This document shows positions 19,661 through 30,774 of a DNA stretch of 64,000 bases, piece after piece; position 1 is the first letter of the stretch, and the number at the start of each line of letters is the position of its first letter. The position numbers and the translations under genes were made by a program. Source of the stretch: Dipteris shenzhenensis (taxonomy: Eukaryota > Polypodiophyta > Polypodiopsida > Gleicheniales); the NCBI GenBank assembly GCA_047967505.1, contig CM106538.1. The stretch is one strand, 5' to 3'. The notes under the pieces were generated by a model, which searched no databases, was not told the DNA's origin, and saw only the letters and a program-made list of their open reading frames with translations.

Positions 19661-20570
19661 GATAATAGGCTCTGTTAGCCAATTAAGAGCCCTACTAATT
19701 GTAGTTGCTGTAGTATTTTTCTTGTATTTTTGTTTTCAGGATTGATTGTTGGCTTGCCACATGGCAAACCTATTGTATTATCCCATAAGCAATGGTGTGC
19801 TGGTCCACATTTCTGAATCTATATAAGGGGCTTCAGCTGTACTTTCAGATTCATTCAAATCTAATGCAAGTACTGTTAGAGGTCAACATCTCCTGATGTC
19901 ACCTAGAGAGAGGGGCCCCTGCTTGTCGGTGTGCCCACCCAATGAGTGAGGCTAGTATAGCTGAGTGAGGGCCCGTGGGTATGCCCGTCCCTGTGAGAGT
20001 AGGACTGTGGCCAGTGCGCTTTGCTGGTCCATGTGTTGCCACGATGGCCATGGAGGTTCCAGGGAGGGGTTTGGGGTTGTATGGGCAGATCTGCCCTGTT
20101 GTGCTGCCACAGGTCTGCCCTTATAGGTGCCTCCTATGGGCCGTATATGAGGGCTGTGGAGCAGGGGGTGGGCTGACCTGCAGTTCGGCCACCTTGGCTA
20201 TTGGCAGCCTCCCATAGGCTGGGGGATGAGCCCCCTTTATATGGCTGTGTGCAGCCCTAGTGGTGGGTCTGCCCGCCTAGGCTGGTCAGCCCTGCATGAG
20301 GAGGTTGGCCCCCTTCTAGATCAGCCAACTAGGCAGGGGGGCTGCCTATAAATATAGGCCCCCCTTTCTCCTCTATGTCCATCACTTGGAGCAGGTGTGT
20401 GGAGCAGTACTTCGCACTCTAGAGTGCAGCAGTTGAGCACCTCTTGTACCTCTCTTGTGCATTGCCGTGGAACCTAGACTGAACACAACAACCTCACCTC
20501 ATGAGCTATCTTTACATCAAGTCACTCCAAAAGCACTTTGAGCTTATAGGGTTGATCTTTACCTTACTCT
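19661..20570. other. Anonymous region with LTR-like pieces
   Basis: TATATAAG at about 19830 and CTATAAATATAG at about 20347 resemble retroelement promoters, and stretches beginning TGTTAG (about 19672 and 19876) could be LTR starts. No matching pair or coding capacity is visible. Confidence 0.3.
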
Positions 20571-20574
20571 TTCA

Positions 20575-20815
20575 AACTGTGTACCCCAGAAACCACTTTT
20601 CTTGGAACTAATGAACAATTGATGCTCCTTCAACAAGTTGAGCACAATTTTCAGATGCCTCTTGTGCTCTTTCTCACCTTTGCTGAAAAATATACTGTTA
20701 GGAAAGATCTATGTGCTTGGAAGATGCAACTTACCAGTTGATTTAAAATGACTGGAGCTTTGCTTAACCCAAATGAGACCTCGAAATACTCAGAAAGACT
20801 AGTGCTGTCCAAAAA
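20575..20815 (-). pseudogene. Gypsy reverse transcriptase fragment
   Basis: On the minus strand the pieces EVSFGLSKAPV (cf. MPFGLxNAPATF) and then SKGEKEHKRHLKIVLNLLKE followed by HQLFISSKKSGFW match the conserved RT stretch after the YxDD region. The YxDD box itself is degraded. A short relic of an otherwise unseen gypsy element. Confidence 0.65.
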
Positions 20816-21712
20816 TGCAGCTTTGTGTATGTCTTGTCATACTATTCTCATTTGACAATAACAAATCTTATGGTCTAATTTTAGCCCCTATCAAGGTGTC
20901 CAATGTCTCACCAATTCACGGAATCGGGAATCTATTCTTTAGTCATCTTGTTCAAAGCTTTTTAATCCAACTAAAGGTCACCTCCTCCAGTGAGAGAAGC
21001 ACGGGCAAACAAAACAGCGATCAACGTAGTCAGATTAAACCTCGCTCAAGCAATTCTTAAACTTGGCTTTGAATTTTTTTCTATTGTAGCTTACTTGCTC
21101 TATAAGGAGGTCGATAAAGTACGTCTCTGCTTAGAAAGCTAGACTATCCCCCAAGTGAACTCTTGTTGGATGCGCCTCACTCGCAGAAGGATCTTGAGTG
21201 CCAGAGCCCTTGTTGTGAAGGGCAATTCCATAAGTATTGGTTATAGGGTTCATTGTCCCACGTGTAAGCCCCCAACGAGGAGAGCACAGGACCTGTGTAG
21301 AATGGGGGAAAGCGAGCTCGGGTGAAGCCCCACGCAATGAGATTTTCCTAGAGGGCTGCTGCTGATGGACTATGGGCCATGCCACCTGGATTTTGAGTCA
21401 CTCTTAATATCCTTTTATATCCTATTGTTGAATTTTTTAAATAATGTAATGTTTGAACAATGTTTGTGCTTGCAACCTGAGATTGGGGAACTTCTATTTG
21501 TGCCCCTTTTTATAAAAGGGCTCGATCTTGTTACCTCATCTAAATATAGTGTCGATTTGTGAATTGAAAACCATATTTATAATGTATCTTTCACTTGTCT
21601 TTGTATCCCAATGATAGATGCTAGCCTGTAGAAAATCATAATCTTTTTCTTCGCATTTATCCAATTCATTTTCTGACAGGTGACGTGGCATTGTGGACAC
21701 GCATGTGCGTGT
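20816..21712. other. Anonymous region upstream of the LINE
   Basis: No supported gene. A minus-strand frame at 21131-21385 is open but matches nothing I recognise. Confidence 0.35.
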
Positions 21713-21729
21713 GAATATGTGTCATAGTG

Positions 21730-21766
21730 AACTGTACGGAGCAGCGGGAAAGCTCTCCGTACAGTT
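21730..21766. promoter_or_regulatory. Terminal hairpin at the LINE 5' end
   Basis: The first 12 nt, AACTGTACGGAG, are perfectly complementary to CTCCGTACAGTT at 21755-21766, leaving a 13-nt loop. More CCGTACAG copies follow to about 21870. Confidence 0.7.
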
Positions 21767-21933
21767 TCTTCCTGCTGTTCCGTACAGCCTATCCCGCGCA
21801 GGCCTTCCGTACAGCCTCTCCGTACAGCTTCTGCCGTACTGTTTTTGCACCTTCTCCCGGTGCCTTTCCGTACAGTTACTCTGTCTGCTTTGTCTTTCGC
21901 TCTATTTCTTCCTTGCTTTGCCATATCTCAATC

Positions 21934-23143
21934 ATGGCTTCAGGTTCAGATGTCTGTACATATGCTAGAAAAGAAAGATCTGCAGATGCCAAGCGTCGTC
22001 CTTCTCAGCCTGCATCTCAGGATGATGAGCTTACTATGGAAGCTCAATATGTGTTTGATACACTCAAGGATGACTTTCAGCAGTCACGACAGGAATGGGG
22101 CAAACCAGTTCCGGAGGTCACATACAAATTGAAATTGCCCTCCCTTGTGAATCCCCTCAGGAAGCTATCTCAAACCACGGTAATTATTTTCTTTCCAGGA
22201 AGTCCCAGCCGCTAGTGATGTTGCGCAATGGATCAAGTCTATCCTTGGAGGATGTTTTGTAGAGGGTGTATATTTTGCCTCCAGAGGCTTTTATGAGGTG
22301 CATTTATCAGATGCTTTGTGCAAGCAGAGGCTCCTTGAGCTTTCTCCCCTCTTTTATGGGAAGCAGAGGGTACATGCCATGCCTTGGTCCCCAAACAAGG
22401 ACTACCAAAGTCTTATACGTCATCATTGTCCTGTATGGGTTGAGATTGTTAACTTCCCGGACTATATGCATGAAGAATTGCTTGGCCTGGCCGCTTCATT
22501 GGGACAGGTCATTTGCCCTCCACGCCCCATGGGAAATCGTAACAGATTTTGCATCCTCTGGGACACTGACATACCTAACCCTCCTTCTATTGCAGTGGAA
22601 GTTGAGGGTGTGCAATTGGGGAAAAAGTTTTTTGACTTGAAATGGGGTGTATTTGCAGGTGCTTGCTTTGCCTGCCACAAGTTTGGGCATCTAGCCTCTG
22701 AATGCCCAATGGTTCTGCATCAACCCCCTCCTAATGCCTTGCCACCTCTGACAAGGGAAAAGAATGAGAATTTGCAAGCCAAGGCAGCAAATCGAAATGA
22801 AGCAAAGAATGCTAAACCAGTTAATCAGGTGCAATCACTTGTTGGAAAAGGGAAAGAAAAAGAAAAAGAGAAGATGAAGGAATCTGTGGGGACAGATCGG
22901 GATGGGTTTCAACAGCCTAAGAAGGTGGTTGTATTGAAGCAACGCCCCTTTCAATCTCGGCAATGGGATGCTTCCTCTCCTTTACCAGGACAGGCTTCTA
23001 CTTCAGCTCCTGTCCTTCAAAATTGGGTGGGGGTTTTGAAGAAGGGTATCCCCATATGTGATTCTGAAGAAGGGGAGAATGCCATATCTTTTATGGATCA
23101 TGAAAGCCTGCAACCCATGCAGGCAGAGGCTTTGCCTCTCTGA
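21934..23143 (+). pseudogene. LINE ORF1 (gag-like, DUF4283-like with zinc knuckle), one frameshift
   Basis: Starts MASGSDVCTYARK at 21934 and reads about 85 codons. The frame then changes near 22190 and continues through VWVEIVNFPDYMHEELLGLA to a CCHC zinc knuckle (CFACHKFGHLASEC, about 22665-22706) and a basic, lysine-rich tail, ending at 23143. The arrangement is typical of the nucleic-acid-binding ORF1 protein of plant L1 elements. The frameshift makes this copy inactive unless the change is a sequencing error. Confidence 0.8.
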
Positions 23144-23179
23144 TATCTTGTTTCATATTTACATTTATATATCTCTTTT

Positions 23180-23846
23180 ATGCATCAAACACTTAAGTGC
23201 TTTACATACAATGTACAGAGCCTCTGCAATGTCTCAAAGTGGAGGCTTTTCTGGAATTATGTACATAAAATGCAGCCAGATATTGTTTGTTTGCAAGAGC
23301 ATAATCAACACTCTAAGGCTGGTCATCATGATCACTTTGGCGGCTATGATATTTATTATGCTGGTACCACTACCTATTCAGGTGTATGCATAATGGTCAG
23401 ACATGAGCTGGAGCCTCAGTTAGCATTCAATGACAGCAGTGGCCGACGGATAGTCATACAATGTAATGTCAACGGTGACATTCTTGAGCTTGCATCAGTT
23501 TATGCCTCCCAGACCTCTGCCGTGAGGGCTTCTCTATGGGAATCTTTAAGCAAATATCCATGGAGATCAAATGCCTTTATCTGTGGAGATTTTAACAATT
23601 CTCCTCTGCTGAGAGATAACACCACTTCAAGATCTCATATGCTTTATCGGAAAGACAGAAATGGGATAGCATGCTTCTCTCTGTGCAGGCTGAAGATTTA
23701 TGGCTGCTTCTACAAGGGTCAGTGCCCGGATATACTTTCCATCATAATGCATGTACCACATACTGGGCAAGGCTTGACAGATGGTATCTGTTCTATCCAC
23801 AACAATATGCAGATTTTAGCCTTCATCTCCAAATTCTTCTTGTGCC
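23180..23846 (+). pseudogene. LINE ORF2 N-terminus, APE-type endonuclease (truncated)
   Basis: Begins MHQTLKCFTYNVQSL. Endonuclease motifs are visible: YNVQSL, IVCLQEH (catalytic Glu), SVYAS and FICGDFN (Asp/Asn pair). A frameshift near 23660 moves the reading into AEDLWLLLQGSVPGYTFH. The terminal SDH box is lost at the junction with antisense copia sequence near 23847. Confidence 0.85.
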
Positions 23847-24060
23847 CACTCCAGTAGTGGCTGTAAGAGCACTTAGCTCATACAGGTTGTTTCTCCTTAA
23901 TCCTGTGCCAACAAGATTGCCAGCACTATCCATAGTTTTTGCTCTTGTCTTGTTGAACCTCACCTCATGGTTAAGGTCAGTTGTGGAAGCAACTGATTGC
24001 AAATTTCTCTTGATTTGTGGAACATACAGCACATTAGATAGTTTCAGTAATATGTGCAAA
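23847..24060 (-). pseudogene. Copia protease/pre-integrase fragment inside the LINE
   Basis: On the minus strand it reads KLSNVLYVPQIKRNLQSVAS, then NKTRAKTMDSAGNLVGTG, then NNLYELSA. This is the conserved stretch between copia protease and the GAG-pre-integrase domain. No LTR accompanies it. Confidence 0.85.
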
Positions 24061-24757
24061 CTGCAGAGGACGGCATGACAAGCCCATAGAAGAAAGTGTC
24101 CAGTCTTGAAGACGATCCTGTATGCAATGGAGGAACCAGCTGAAAAGGTTGGAGCATGAAAGTAATCTTATGCCAAAGTGGACGATAATGCATTCCAAGG
24201 CCAAATTTGGCAGCGGCCAAAGGAAAAGTAAGGGAAAATCCAGCATCATCATTAACATCCTGAACCAAACGAATCCCCTTGAGACTCAAAAAATACGAAC
24301 GTCGAGGCTCCTACAATGCCAAAGGAAGGGCGAACACTCTAGACCAATGTATACTCCAATCCATTAACAAATGGGAAACCAAAGGACAGCCAGGGATTTT
24401 GCCTGTCACAGAATCAAAAAGAAACTCCCAGTGGGAAAGCTGCCAATGAATTAAAGCTGGAGATTCAACATGCAAGAGTGAATGATGAATCATGGCGGCC
24501 CATGGTTGAGAATCTTGCAAAAACTGCAGCATGAGTTTCCCCTTATGGGCAAGAATGTGCGGATGGATATTGAGAATATTAAGACCTCCATGCATCTTTG
24601 GAGAACAAAGCTGCTGTACCTGAAACAAACACAAGATTTTTTTGCCATGGCAAGAATACTAGAAGATTTCCAAAACCTCAGACATAAAAGAGGCAAGATC
24701 AGCCTTGCTAAACATAATAAGAGGCAAGTAGAATTGAATATACACCATCAAAATAGA
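24060..24757 (-). pseudogene. Antisense fragment of a different LINE ORF2 (after the RT core)
   Basis: Minus-strand pieces QLCSPKMHGGLNILNIHPHI, VTGKIPGCPLVSHLL and DDAGFSLTFPLAAAKFGLGM align with the plus-strand copy at 25170-25680 (CSPRMHGGLNVLNI, FVGKIPGCPF, DDHGHVLSFPQATATYALGM). The similarity is only about half at residue level, so it is from another LINE family rather than an inversion of this one. Confidence 0.85.
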
Positions 24758-26402
24758 TATCATTGTATGGATTAGCAGCGGGATTGCATATCAACTTTGA
24801 CAAATCCAAATTACTTCCCCTGAAACAATGTGACTGGCATTCTATTCTCTGGCTTGGTCAGATAGTGCATTCCAAAGATGTTGTCAGGCATTTGGGATAT
24901 CCTATAGGATGGCATATCACTAGGAAGCAGCAGCTAAAATGGATCTTCCAAAGACTTCAAACAACATAAATTGGAATATTGGAAAATTTCTACTTGGCCA
25001 CTTCATGTCAGGCTCAGAATAGTCCAGTCTATTGTAATGTCTTATGTTCAGTTCTTCTTGCCTTTACTACATTGGTCCTCTAGAGATATCTCAGCTTTTA
25101 TGTCTCAAGCTATGGAGCTGTTATGGAAGACAAAAACTGCTGTGAAAGCATTGAGACTGATGAAGATGGAAATGGTGTGCTCCCCTAGGATGCATGGAGG
25201 ACTTAATGTTCTAAATATCAGATATCATGTACTTGCAAGGAAGGCGACTATGCTCCATACTTTTTTCCGTCAAAAACAGCCATGGACTTGTATGATAGCA
25301 TCCATGTGTGTCAACATGAGGACAAATGCTTATGGCCATTGGACTATTGATCATTGGGAGGTTGTCATTGGGAGATTTGTAGGGAAGATTCCTGGATGCC
25401 CTTTCTCTACTGCTCTGATACTGGACTGTAAACAAGTGCTTTCTAAAGTCAAATGGGCTCCTGATAATCATTCGGGGACAAACTCAATGAGGAAAGAAAG
25501 TATTCATTGGAGTGCCATCTTTGCCACTCCACTTGCTTCACAGGAACCGGTTAGGGCATACAATCTCATGAAATTGGGAATCAGATACATCAATGACGTG
25601 GTAGATGATCATGGTCATGTGTTATCTTTTCCTCAGGCCACTGCCACTTATGCATTGGGAATGCATCACAGATTGATATGGAAGAAAATTGCTGATCTCT
25701 GCACCCTTTTCTACCTATTCCCCCTGTGGCTGACACAGATAGGCTTATGGAATGGCAATTGTATCCCTCTGCTACATGCTCTCGTCCTATTCCTCTGCCT
25801 GTTTTGACCTCCATCAAAGTCTACAAGCTTCTTCAGCCTGCCCCTTGGATTCATCAATATGCTAATACTCTATGGCATATCAGGCGGCCCCTTTCATGGT
25901 GGCGGAAAAATCTCCGACTAATATGGAGGTGTAAAATGCCTTTGAAACAAAGACTTTTTCTTTGGAGATGCATGACCGGCACACTGTCAGTGGGAATAAC
26001 ACTTGCCAAACGTCACATTGCTTCACCCACTTGCTTACGGTGTCACGCTCCTTCAGAGACTGTCCCTCATTTGCTTTGGCATTGCCAGTCTACTCGGAAC
26101 CTCCTGGGGAAAATTTCGGATCATCTTCGCCTCCGTTTCCCGAGTCACATATATTTGGAAAACACTTTTGGTTATTTGGCAGATTTAGGATGCCTTTATC
26201 TCAATACTCACTCTTTTTCTCATGGGTGAGATATTGGGCTCTTTGGACAATTTGGGAAGAGCATAACCTGGCATACTTGGGCCGTCAGTTTCAAAAGTCA
26301 TATGAATCTTTTAGAGCCTCATCGCGGCAATCTTTATATGATGCCTGCCATGAGGGTGATATACATGCATCTTGCATTGAGCTTTTCTTTTTATGTTTCT
26401 GA
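24758..26402 (+). pseudogene. LINE ORF2 C-terminus (late RT, linker, zinc-binding RT domain)
   Basis: Starts in late RT (GLHINFDKSKLLPL). A stop at 24967-24969 follows LKWIFQRLQTT, and the frame then changes. 24971-25807 covers the region with CSPRMHGGLNVLN. 25726-26229 holds a zf-RVT-like domain (WRCKMPLKQRLFLWRCMTG ... CLRCHAPSETVPHLLWHC). The end, RYWALWTIWEEHNLAYLG, is the common plant LINE tail. Several frame changes make it non-functional. Confidence 0.85.
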
Positions 26403-26692
26403 TCTGTAGAATACTCTCCATCTTGGAGACTTTCCCTCTTGTAAAGTTATGACAATATAAATACACTGCACTGGATTTTACTTTAAAAAAAAAAGAATAT
26501 GTGTCATAGTGGGAACTGATGATGTAGTGCTTGTTATATATCATGGGGTTCATAATTGGTGACCGTGTGGATGACTTATCGTGAAATTATAACTGCACTA
26601 TTTGTTTTTCTTCTATATGGGATAGGTCTGGTTATGGTTGTAGATTTGTCGGGATATACATATTTTGTCTGACAGGTTGAATGCCTTTATAG

Positions 26693-28908
26693 GATTGCAA
26701 AGCGACCACACTGTCCATCTAGTGCGGGCAGCTCCTGCATCTGCTACACCTGCAGTTTCTGCTGCCAGTGGACTTTCCACGAATACTCCAGTGGCACCTT
26801 CTGCAGGTAGTACCGGAGGTTCTTCTGGAATGAATGGAATTGGGTCTTTTGCTTTTCCTGGATTTGGTGGCAGTGAAGGTGGTTTAGGCACAGGTCTTCC
26901 AGAATTCCAACAGGCTCAGCAGCAACTGATGCAGAATCCAAATCTGATGCATGAAATGCTGAACATGCCAGCAGTGCAAAGTCTTATGAACAACCCTGAT
27001 CTTATGCGGAATTTAATTATGAGCAACCCACAGATGAGGGACATCCTTGACAGAAATCCAGACTTGGCCCACATTTTGAATGATCCAGGTACGCTGCGTC
27101 AAACACTCGATGCAGCCAGAAATCCTGAGCTCATGCGAGAGATGATGAGAAACACAGATCGTGCTATGAGCAATATTGAAGCATCTCCAGAAGGCTTTAA
27201 CATGCTCAGGCGCATGTATGAGACAGTGGAAGAGCCGTTTCTCAATGCAGCTACAGTTGGACCTGATGGTGGAAATGACTCGGCATCAAATCCATTTGCA
27301 GCATTACTGGGAGCACAGGGGCTTGGACAAGCACAAGCTCGGAATCCTACTGCTGGAGCAGCAACCACCATTGCAGGGTCTGGGGCTGTAGCACCAAACA
27401 CAGTCCCGCTTCCAAATCCCTGGAACCCTAATCGTAAGTTGTCAATATCCAAATATTATCAGCAATTCAGAAAGACCATATTTTTCCTATGGGTCACATA
27501 TATATAGTCATCCTTATTTTTGGCAGAAAATGCTACCAATGCTGGGACTGGCAGTGCAGTCGGGCAGACAGCTGCAGGTGCTCAAACCACTATGGGTCTA
27601 GGTTTGCCAGATTTTGGACCACTGGGTGGAATGGGGCTCATGGATCCATCATCAATGCAGCAAATGCTGCAGAATCCAGCAATCTTACAGATGATGCAGA
27701 GTCTCCTCTCTAATCCCCAGTACATCAATCAGGTGGTTTTCTGGGCTTTTCATGTTAAGTGGGATCGTGATAAGATGGGAGCAAATGAAGTGCTTTCAAG
27801 TAATGTTCTGCTTACTCCTTGCTCTCCTTGGTTCAGATACTGGGTATGCAGCCACATTTGCGCTCTATGCTGGATGCAAACCCACAATTTAGAGAAATGA
27901 TGCAGAACCCAGATTTTCTGAGACAAATTAGTATTCCTGAGAGCTTGCAGGTTCATAGTCAAATACTGGTCTTTTTTTGTGTGGAAATTGGCTTGTGCCA
28001 CAAAATGCTTTTACATTGTCTATTTTTTGCAGCAAATGTTTCCATCACCGCCAGCCACCATGGATCAGCAAATGGGTGAACAGCTGCCAGGCCAGTAAGT
28101 GTACTATTGTCTAATTGAGTTCAAGTTGTAGCAGTCATGTTGGAACCATTTACATGAACCGGAATTCAAATGGCAATGGGGTGACAAATATGGAATGGGG
28201 AATGGGGATGAAAATATACCGGATTACACATATTTGCTTGCTGAAGACCATTATAAGTTTTGACAAATGCACCCAGCTGTCGTGCTTAAGTGTGAAATGG
28301 GGCAGAATGCATGAACAATATCAGAGGGATTGTTCCATGTATGAAATCTGTTTAGATTTTACTGGTTTACAGGGCATCTGTGATTGTGTGTCAATTGTTT
28401 TGGGTGTGGACATTAATTTGCATGCCTTTTGAAATTGGGTTCTACATGCTTAAACCTGTTAATTTTCATGGCGTTTCAGAATGCCTGGAGTTAATGGAGC
28501 TAGTGCTGGGGCTAGGCCGATTGACGTCGATTCTTTGCTCAGTTTATTTGGAGCTCTTGGTGGTTTATCCACCAACATTCCACAAGGTTGGAACGTGGCT
28601 GTGGCATTCCTATCCCCTAGTCACGCTGCAAGTGCACAGATTTTTACTTACTGGGACATTTCCTTATTGAAAATTGAATATTCTCCAAGGGGATTTTGGT
28701 GTGGTTAGTTTCACCCTTACTTTTTCCTCACTTGGTATTGTTTGCAGTTCACACCATTCCACCAGAGCAGCTTTATGCCTCCCAGTTGTCACAGCTGCAA
28801 GATATGGGATTTGTTGATACTCAAGCTAATATACAGGCTTTGAATGCAACTGGAGGGAATGTTCATGCTGCTGTGGAGCGTTTGCTTGGAGATCCTATGG
28901 ACATGTGA
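26693..28908 (+). CDS. DSK2: Ubiquilin / DSK2-type ubiquitin receptor, last six exons
   Basis: Ubiquilins carry ubiquitinated clients to the proteasome: an N-terminal ubiquitin-like domain binds the proteasome and a C-terminal UBA domain binds ubiquitin. Exons inferred from reading phase and GT-AG sites: 26693-27433, 27527-27732, 27837-27950, 28033-28094, 28480-28586, 28748-28908. They sum to 462 codons plus stop, with all phases consistent. The first exon begins inside a glycine codon followed by [11 protein letters not shown], the end of the ubiquitin-like domain. STI1-type repeats rich in NP follow ([36 protein letters not shown]), then [14 protein letters not shown], and a UBA domain ([20 protein letters not shown] to AVERLLGD). 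The exon for the first part of the ubiquitin-like domain is not found between 15085 and 26692. The LINE therefore seems to lie in intron 1, or the copy is 5'-truncated. Splice sites need transcript support. Confidence 0.9.
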
Positions 28909-29805
28909 CACATTTTTAGTGATTTTGATTGGTATGGATCATAATTCATTTCTACAGTATTTCAGCCAGATGGAAGGAGAAGAAACAGGTGCTGGCATCA
29001 CTTTCTTGCGGCGTCTGCCCAGACACCACTAAAGTTTTGGCAAGTTATTTAGCTCTCAGGTCCTTGCCGGCAAGGAGAGGACAAGCCTGCTGCATAGCAT
29101 CTCTTAATGCAACATGTGGACTCCTTTGACGCACCTCTGATGTATGGTTGGTAGACCAAACAACTTGTCAGGGCTGGGCCTACTTTTTATAAGCTTCACC
29201 GAAGCCGAAGCATTTAAACAGAATATTTTTTGTTTGGCAAGATCAGATCCTGAAGATCATTTGTAATGACAGAAAACAAAATGTTGATGGTTTTGGAATG
29301 ATTTCTTTAAGCTGCACGAACTTCAGTTTGGTCTTTTCCATGTGTTCTAAGGTGTTTTGTAAGTGAGCATGGTGATACATTCATTCCATTAATTCATTCT
29401 AGTCTGGTCTCTTTAAGCAGCTCCCTCAACTTCAACAAAAGAAATTTGAAAGCACTGCACCATGCGGCAGTGAATAACTGATTGGTTTTGCGGGAGGTTG
29501 TGTTTCCATCTTACATGTGCCATTGTATGAACGCAAGCGTGAGCCGTCTAGAGCTCTACAATGCTTAGATGAGAGTTAACAACTATTGTGTACATTGGAG
29601 TCTTAAGATTGCTGTGGTGGAAGCTGTGTTGTTGAATGGGGATCGTCAAGATATTTTGAATGCTGAAAGAATTCTTGGTGGGGGAGGTTAAACATGAGGA
29701 TAAGTTTTGGTGGGAGAGGTTAAACATGAGAGGATAATTTTTGAGATGTTTTGAGTATACCGAAGCTTAACGGGCCGGAGGGACTATTAGTGACATGAGA
29801 GGAGC
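28909..29805 (+). other. 3' flank of the ubiquilin gene
   Basis: Probably includes the 3' untranslated region. No further gene is visible. A short internal repeat (GGGGAGGTTAAACATGAG / GGGAGAGGTTAAACATGAG) occurs near 29680 and 29713. Confidence 0.45.
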
Positions 29806-30140
29806 TTTCATCTCTAGAGGATTTAAGTATGTGAAGGTGGGACTCCTCTCAATTGAGCACTCTTATCCCCGACTGGATAGAAGGCGTGCTTGTGTTGTCT
29901 CCAGTGTCATTTTTTATGAAGACTTCATATCAAGTTTCCTTCTTAGGGGACAATTTTCTCCAATATTACAAGCATCCCTTGTATCCTTGCTCCCTCCATA
30001 TGAGGTCTCTTCTTCTTAGCTAGATCTCATGACTTGGTGCATACTTCGTGCCCATTGTCACCACTTTGGAGTCCTTTTTAGGCATTTATTTAGAAGCTAT
30101 TTTTTTTGATTGTCCCATCGTTCCCCTCTAACATGCACAC
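29806..30140 (+). repeat. Dispersed repeat, plus copy of an inverted pair
   Basis: Runs from TCATCTCTAGAGGATTTAAG through GAAGACTTCATATCAAG, CTTAGCTAGATCTCATGAC and CACTTTGGAGTC to GATTGTCCCATC. The same sequence, about 85% alike by eye, lies reversed at 34480-34808. Confidence 0.88.
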
Positions 30141-30250
30141 ATTTTCTACACTTACACACATTTTTGACACGCACACATTCTACACTTACACACATTTTTG
30201 ACACGCACACACATTTTCTACACTCTTACACACATTTGTACACACTTTTT
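30133..30250. repeat. Minisatellite of ACACATTTT/TACACTTACACAC units
   Basis: Repeated CACACATTTTCTACACTTAC and CACACATTTTTGACACGC pieces in about three imperfect copies, next to the end of the dispersed repeat. Confidence 0.75.
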
Positions 30251-30515
30251 TTGTGAGAAGAAATATTTTATTGCTGTGAAATAATTACATTCATAGTTAC
30301 TTCCAAAGTGGAGTAACTACTACTCAACTGAAAATCTCAGTATAAGCTATATATACATCATGATCAATCAAATGAGTTTGTAAGCAATCATAGAACGATT
30401 GCCGCAGAGATCGTTTGAAAAAAACAAAAGATGGAAAAGTAGGATCACCATAGACTCTATGATTTTTGTCCATCGATAGAGTCCACAATGCCCAGTAGCG
30501 AAATAAATCACACAC
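30247..30515 (-). mobile_element. 5'-truncated LINE 3' end
   Basis: On the minus strand it encodes FRYWALWTLSMDKNHRVYGD and LRQSFYDCLQTHLIDHDVYI, matching the tail of the 26.4-kb LINE (RYWALWTIWEEH ... RQSLYDACHEGDIHA). It is followed by about 75 nt of 3' untranslated sequence and a short A tract (TTTTTTT at 30248-30254 on the plus strand). Confidence 0.8.
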
Positions 30516-30689
30516 TCACACTCACACACTCACACATACATACCCCCCCTCCCCCCCCCTAAATACACACACACACAATTTTCCTCTCTTGGAGAATATG
30601 TACCTCTTTGGTATTCGCCTTCCTTCCCCTCCCAATACACACACCACCACCCTTCCCGTCCCCTGCTGCTTCTTTGTAGCTTGTAGCCC

Positions 30690-30770
30690 CCTTGTATATG
30701 TGTATGTGTATATATATATACATACATACATATATGTGTGTGTGCACGCACACGCACACACACATATATA
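30690..30770. repeat. Compound TA/TG/CA microsatellite
   Basis: GTATATATATATACATACAT runs into TATATGTGTGTGTGCACGC and then CACACACATATATA. The last part is self-complementary and could form a hairpin. Confidence 0.85.
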
Positions 30771-30774
30771 TTTG

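Larger units (their letters stand above)
21730..26494 (+). mobile_element. Plant L1-type LINE with 17-bp target duplication
   Basis: Bounded by GAATATGTGTCATAGTG at 21713-21729 and 26495-26511, with an A tail (26483-26494) just before the second copy. It has a 5' region rich in CCGTACAG, then ORF1 (from 21934), an ORF2 endonuclease (from 23180), RT remnants, and a zf-RVT-like C-terminus (to about 26402). The middle (about 23847-24757) has been replaced by antisense material from a copia element and from another LINE, so core RT motifs are missing. It lies just upstream of the ubiquilin exons, probably in an intron. Confidence 0.9.

Noticed and set aside
21131-21385. Minus-strand frame of 84 codons
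   Set aside because: No motif and no second copy in the window; insufficient support for a gene.
22185-22205. GTAATT...TTTCCAG in LINE ORF1 considered as an intron
   Set aside because: Only about 20 nt, far below plant intron size; a frameshift is the simpler reading.
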